From NCBI GenBank assembly GCA_958446835.1, contig CAUCXT010000007.1, positions 1-64,000 on the forward strand: a stretch of 64,000 bases of DNA. The letters are read 5' to 3'. The stretch comes from an uncultured Eubacterium sp. GTDB taxonomy: Bacteria; Bacillota; Clostridia; Lachnospirales; Lachnospiraceae. Within the stretch, counting starts at the first letter, position 1. The number at the start of each line of letters is the position of its first letter. Of this stretch, positions 62,299 through 64,000 are shown piece by piece. The notes below the pieces were generated by a model. The model was given only the letters and a program-made list of their open reading frames with translations. It was not told where the DNA came from and ran no database searches. The translations under genes were made by a program, and so were the position numbers.

Positions 62299-63420
62299 AT
62301 GATTAAATCATCAAGAGGATGTTGTGGAGCTGAGGAACTGGCAGAGGTCAAAGAGGCATTTGACTATGGATACTTCGGACTTGCATATAAGACAAATGAG
62401 TTTGAACAGGAGATGGCAAAGTATCTTAATACAGATCGTTTTGTCATAACAACCAATACAGGTACCAATGCATTACACCTGGCACTTGATACAATAGGTG
62501 TTAAGGAAGGTGATGAGATTCTTATGCCTTCATTTACATTTGTTGCAACAGCTCAGGCAGTTGAGATGTGTGGGGCAACTCCTGTTTTCTGCGAGGTTCA
62601 TCCAGATACATTTCTGCTGGACGTAGAGGATGTAAAGAAGAAGATTACTAAAAAAACCAAGGCTATTATTCCGGTACATTATGCTGGAAGACCATGTGAT
62701 ATGGATGCATTCTTAAAGATTAAGGAAGAGACAGGAATACGTATAATTGAGGATGCGGCACATGCGTTTGGGACATATTATAAGGGTAAGAAGATAGGTT
62801 CATTTGGTGATATAACATGCTTTAGTTTCGATTCCATCAAGGTTATGACATGCGGAGAGGGCGGAGCAATTGTAACTAACGATCCTGATTTTGATGATTT
62901 ATCTCGAAAGAAGAGATTACTTGGTATTGACCGTAAGACTATGCATGTAAAGGATTGGAAGAAACGTTCATGGATATATGATGTTCCTACACTGGGATAT
63001 AGATATCATATGAGCAATATTAATGCTGCCATTGGTCTTGCACAGATTAAAAAGGTTGATAAATTTATTGCAAGAAGAAGAGAACTCTGCCATCTCTATG
63101 ACAATGAGCTTCGTGATGTAAAGGGTATAGAGAGAATGCCTGAAGGATATGATACAATAACTCCATTTATGTATGTAATTAGAGTTAAGGATGGTAATAG
63201 AAATCAGCTTAAGGATTTCTTGATGGAGCACGATATCGAATCAGGAATCAGTTATATACCATGTCATCATTTCAGTCTGTTCCATAAGGATACAGATAAT
63301 CTTCCAATAACAGACCAGATATTTGAGGAGATACTTTGCCTTCCAATGCATTACGAACTTAGTGATAATGATGTTAAGGAGGTGGCAAATGTAATTAAGG
63401 AATTCTGCAATAATAATTAA
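62299..63420 (+). CDS. DegT/DnrJ/EryC1/StrS sugar aminotransferase
   Basis: 373 residues, PLP-dependent. Lysine that binds PLP is K181 (FSFDSIKVMTCGEGGA); other marks are TNTGTNALHLAL, VHYAGRPCDMDA, IIEDAAHAFG. The K rules out the RfbH dehydrase, which has His here. Likely acts on the 4-keto sugar made by RfbG to give a 4-amino-4,6-dideoxy sugar. Start behind AGGAGG (62284-62289). Followed by an acyltransferase that could decorate the product. Confidence 0.9.
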   Translation: MIKSSRGCCGAEELAEVKEAFDYGYFGLAYKTNEFEQEMAKYLNTDRFVITTNTGTNALHLALDTIGVKEGDEILMPSFTFVATAQAVEMCGATPVFCEVHPDTFLLDVEDVKKKITKKTKAIIPVHYAGRPCDMDAFLKIKEETGIRIIEDAAHAFGTYYKGKKIGSFGDITCFSFDSIKVMTCGEGGAIVTNDPDFDDLSRKKRLLGIDRKTMHVKDWKKRSWIYDVPTLGYRYHMSNINAAIGLAQIKKVDKFIARRRELCHLYDNELRDVKGIERMPEGYDTITPFMYVIRVKDGNRNQLKDFLMEHDIESGISYIPCHHFSLFHKDTDNLPITDQIFEEILCLPMHYELSDNDVKEVANVIKEFCNNN

Positions 63421-63430
63421 GGAGAGCTGT

Positions 63431-64000
63431 ATGAATAAGTACATTTCATCCCTTCAAACTTTACGAGGAATTGCATTTTTATTAATCTTTTTTGGACATG
63501 CCGGAGTGTTAGCCAATAATGCAGGTGGGGGGGGTAACACTCTTTATTGAGCTATCAGGATTTCTTTTGGTATATCGTCATTGTAATGAGGATCTGAGTC
63601 TTAATATTGGTAAATGCCTTAAATTTGGAATTGACAGGATAAAAAAATTATACTTAGTATATATTGTAACTACATTTTATTTTATTGCTTTGGGAATATA
63701 CCAAAAGAATATTGTGTTTGATTATATGTTTGTGAAAAATGTTTTAATTAATATTTTTTTGGTTCAATGTTGGTTTCCATCACAAATCAGTAATTCATAT
63801 AATAATGTAGCTTGGTATTTATCATGTGTTTTTTTGCTGTATATTATATTTCCATATATTAATGCGGTTATTAAAAGATATAGAAATAGAAGGGATGCTT
63901 TTTTTTCGATTGCATTACTTATATTACTGCAATTTCTATATTTGTTTTGTTTATACAGAAATAGTGTAAGTTGGTATGAATGGGGAGTGTATACTTCACC
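63431..64000 (+). pseudogene. Membrane acyltransferase (acyltransferase-3 family), off-frame at a G8 tract, continues past the window
   Basis: ATG 63431 behind GGAGAG. It reads YISSLQTLRGIAFLLIFFGH, the typical N-terminal helix with its catalytic His of acyltransferase-3 (OafA-type) enzymes, for 38 residues, then stops at TGA 63548-63550. The continuing sequence VTLFIELSGFLLVYRH is in frame only if the G8 run (63527-63534) is seven. This frame then stays open to the window end with further helices. It O-acylates sugars in the membrane. A G8 run at the shift suggests slipped-strand phase variation, with OFF state in this sequence. A consensus error is the alternative. Confidence 0.82.

Noticed and set aside
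1..64000. CRISPR array, rRNA operon, intact transposase or integrase gene
   Set aside because: None seen. No direct-repeat/spacer pattern, no rRNA signature and no complete recombinase in any frame.

Overview
The window reads as chromosomal DNA of a low-to-mid GC, Gram-positive anaerobe of the Lachnospiraceae (Roseburia/Agathobacter/Butyrivibrio/Lachnospira type). The grounds are strong GGAGG-type ribosome sites, hybrid sensor kinases with a SHDIRTPMN H-box, GHKL/LytTR two-component genes, a CACHE-GGDEF-EAL protein and secreted DUF5722 proteins. The genus cannot be settled from the sequence alone.

Layout. 1-1400 is a scarred accessory region: a possible tRNA 3' half with a terminator, four TGCTAACAG iteron-like repeats, a strong attenuator-like terminator, and a ParB-like gene fused by deletion to the tail of an acetyltransferase gene. 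1418-6373 holds a PepT-like peptidase with a frameshifted 3' end, a membrane protein, an unknown protein, a LytTR regulator whose GHKL kinase is almost deleted, and a GH43 glycosidase. 6374-11387 contains a small transcription unit without an ORF (promoter to terminator, about 180 nt), then a graveyard of three hybrid histidine kinases and a solute-binding protein broken by deletions, a nonsense codon and a frameshift. 11466-23805 is ordinary chromosome: GGDEF/EAL protein, DEDDh exonuclease, D-Ala-D-Ala carboxypeptidase, a fused GHMP-kinase/nucleotidyltransferase with trmB, a minus-strand marR-ADH-ALDH set, a DUF2726 protein and tRNA-Lys(CTT).

24259-64000 is mostly cell-surface biology. An AI-2E-type membrane protein and a GH73-like glucosaminidase precede an ABC-type glycan exporter (permease and Wzt-like ATPase), a methyltransferase and three glycosyltransferase domains. 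Two very large secreted DUF5722 (probable clan GH-A) proteins follow. The glucosaminidase and both DUF5722 proteins end in the same roughly 40-residue repeat, which ties these secreted proteins to the export locus. Next come a minus-strand GT2-GT4 fusion and two tandem copies of a split membrane-protein module. The last part (48430-64000) is a Wzy-type surface polysaccharide cluster: a FlaA1/CapD-like dehydratase, a phosphoglycosyl transferase fused to an epimerase, GT2 enzymes, a radical SAM protein, a polymerase candidate, and a CDP-6-deoxyhexose branch (rfbF, rfbG, NUDIX, DegT aminotransferase). The final acyltransferase gene carries a G8 tract that puts it out of frame and is a phase-variation candidate. 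The window ends inside this cluster.

The most interesting material is (1) the shared 40-residue repeat linking three secreted proteins to an exporter, (2) the G8 acyltransferase, (3) the reversed-order sugar kinase/pyrophosphorylase fusion, (4) the undescribed small RNA candidate at 6416-6594 and (5) the sudden AT-rich shift inside the sugar transferase/epimerase fusion, which looks like a cassette-exchange boundary. All statements on composition are by eye. No searches were run.
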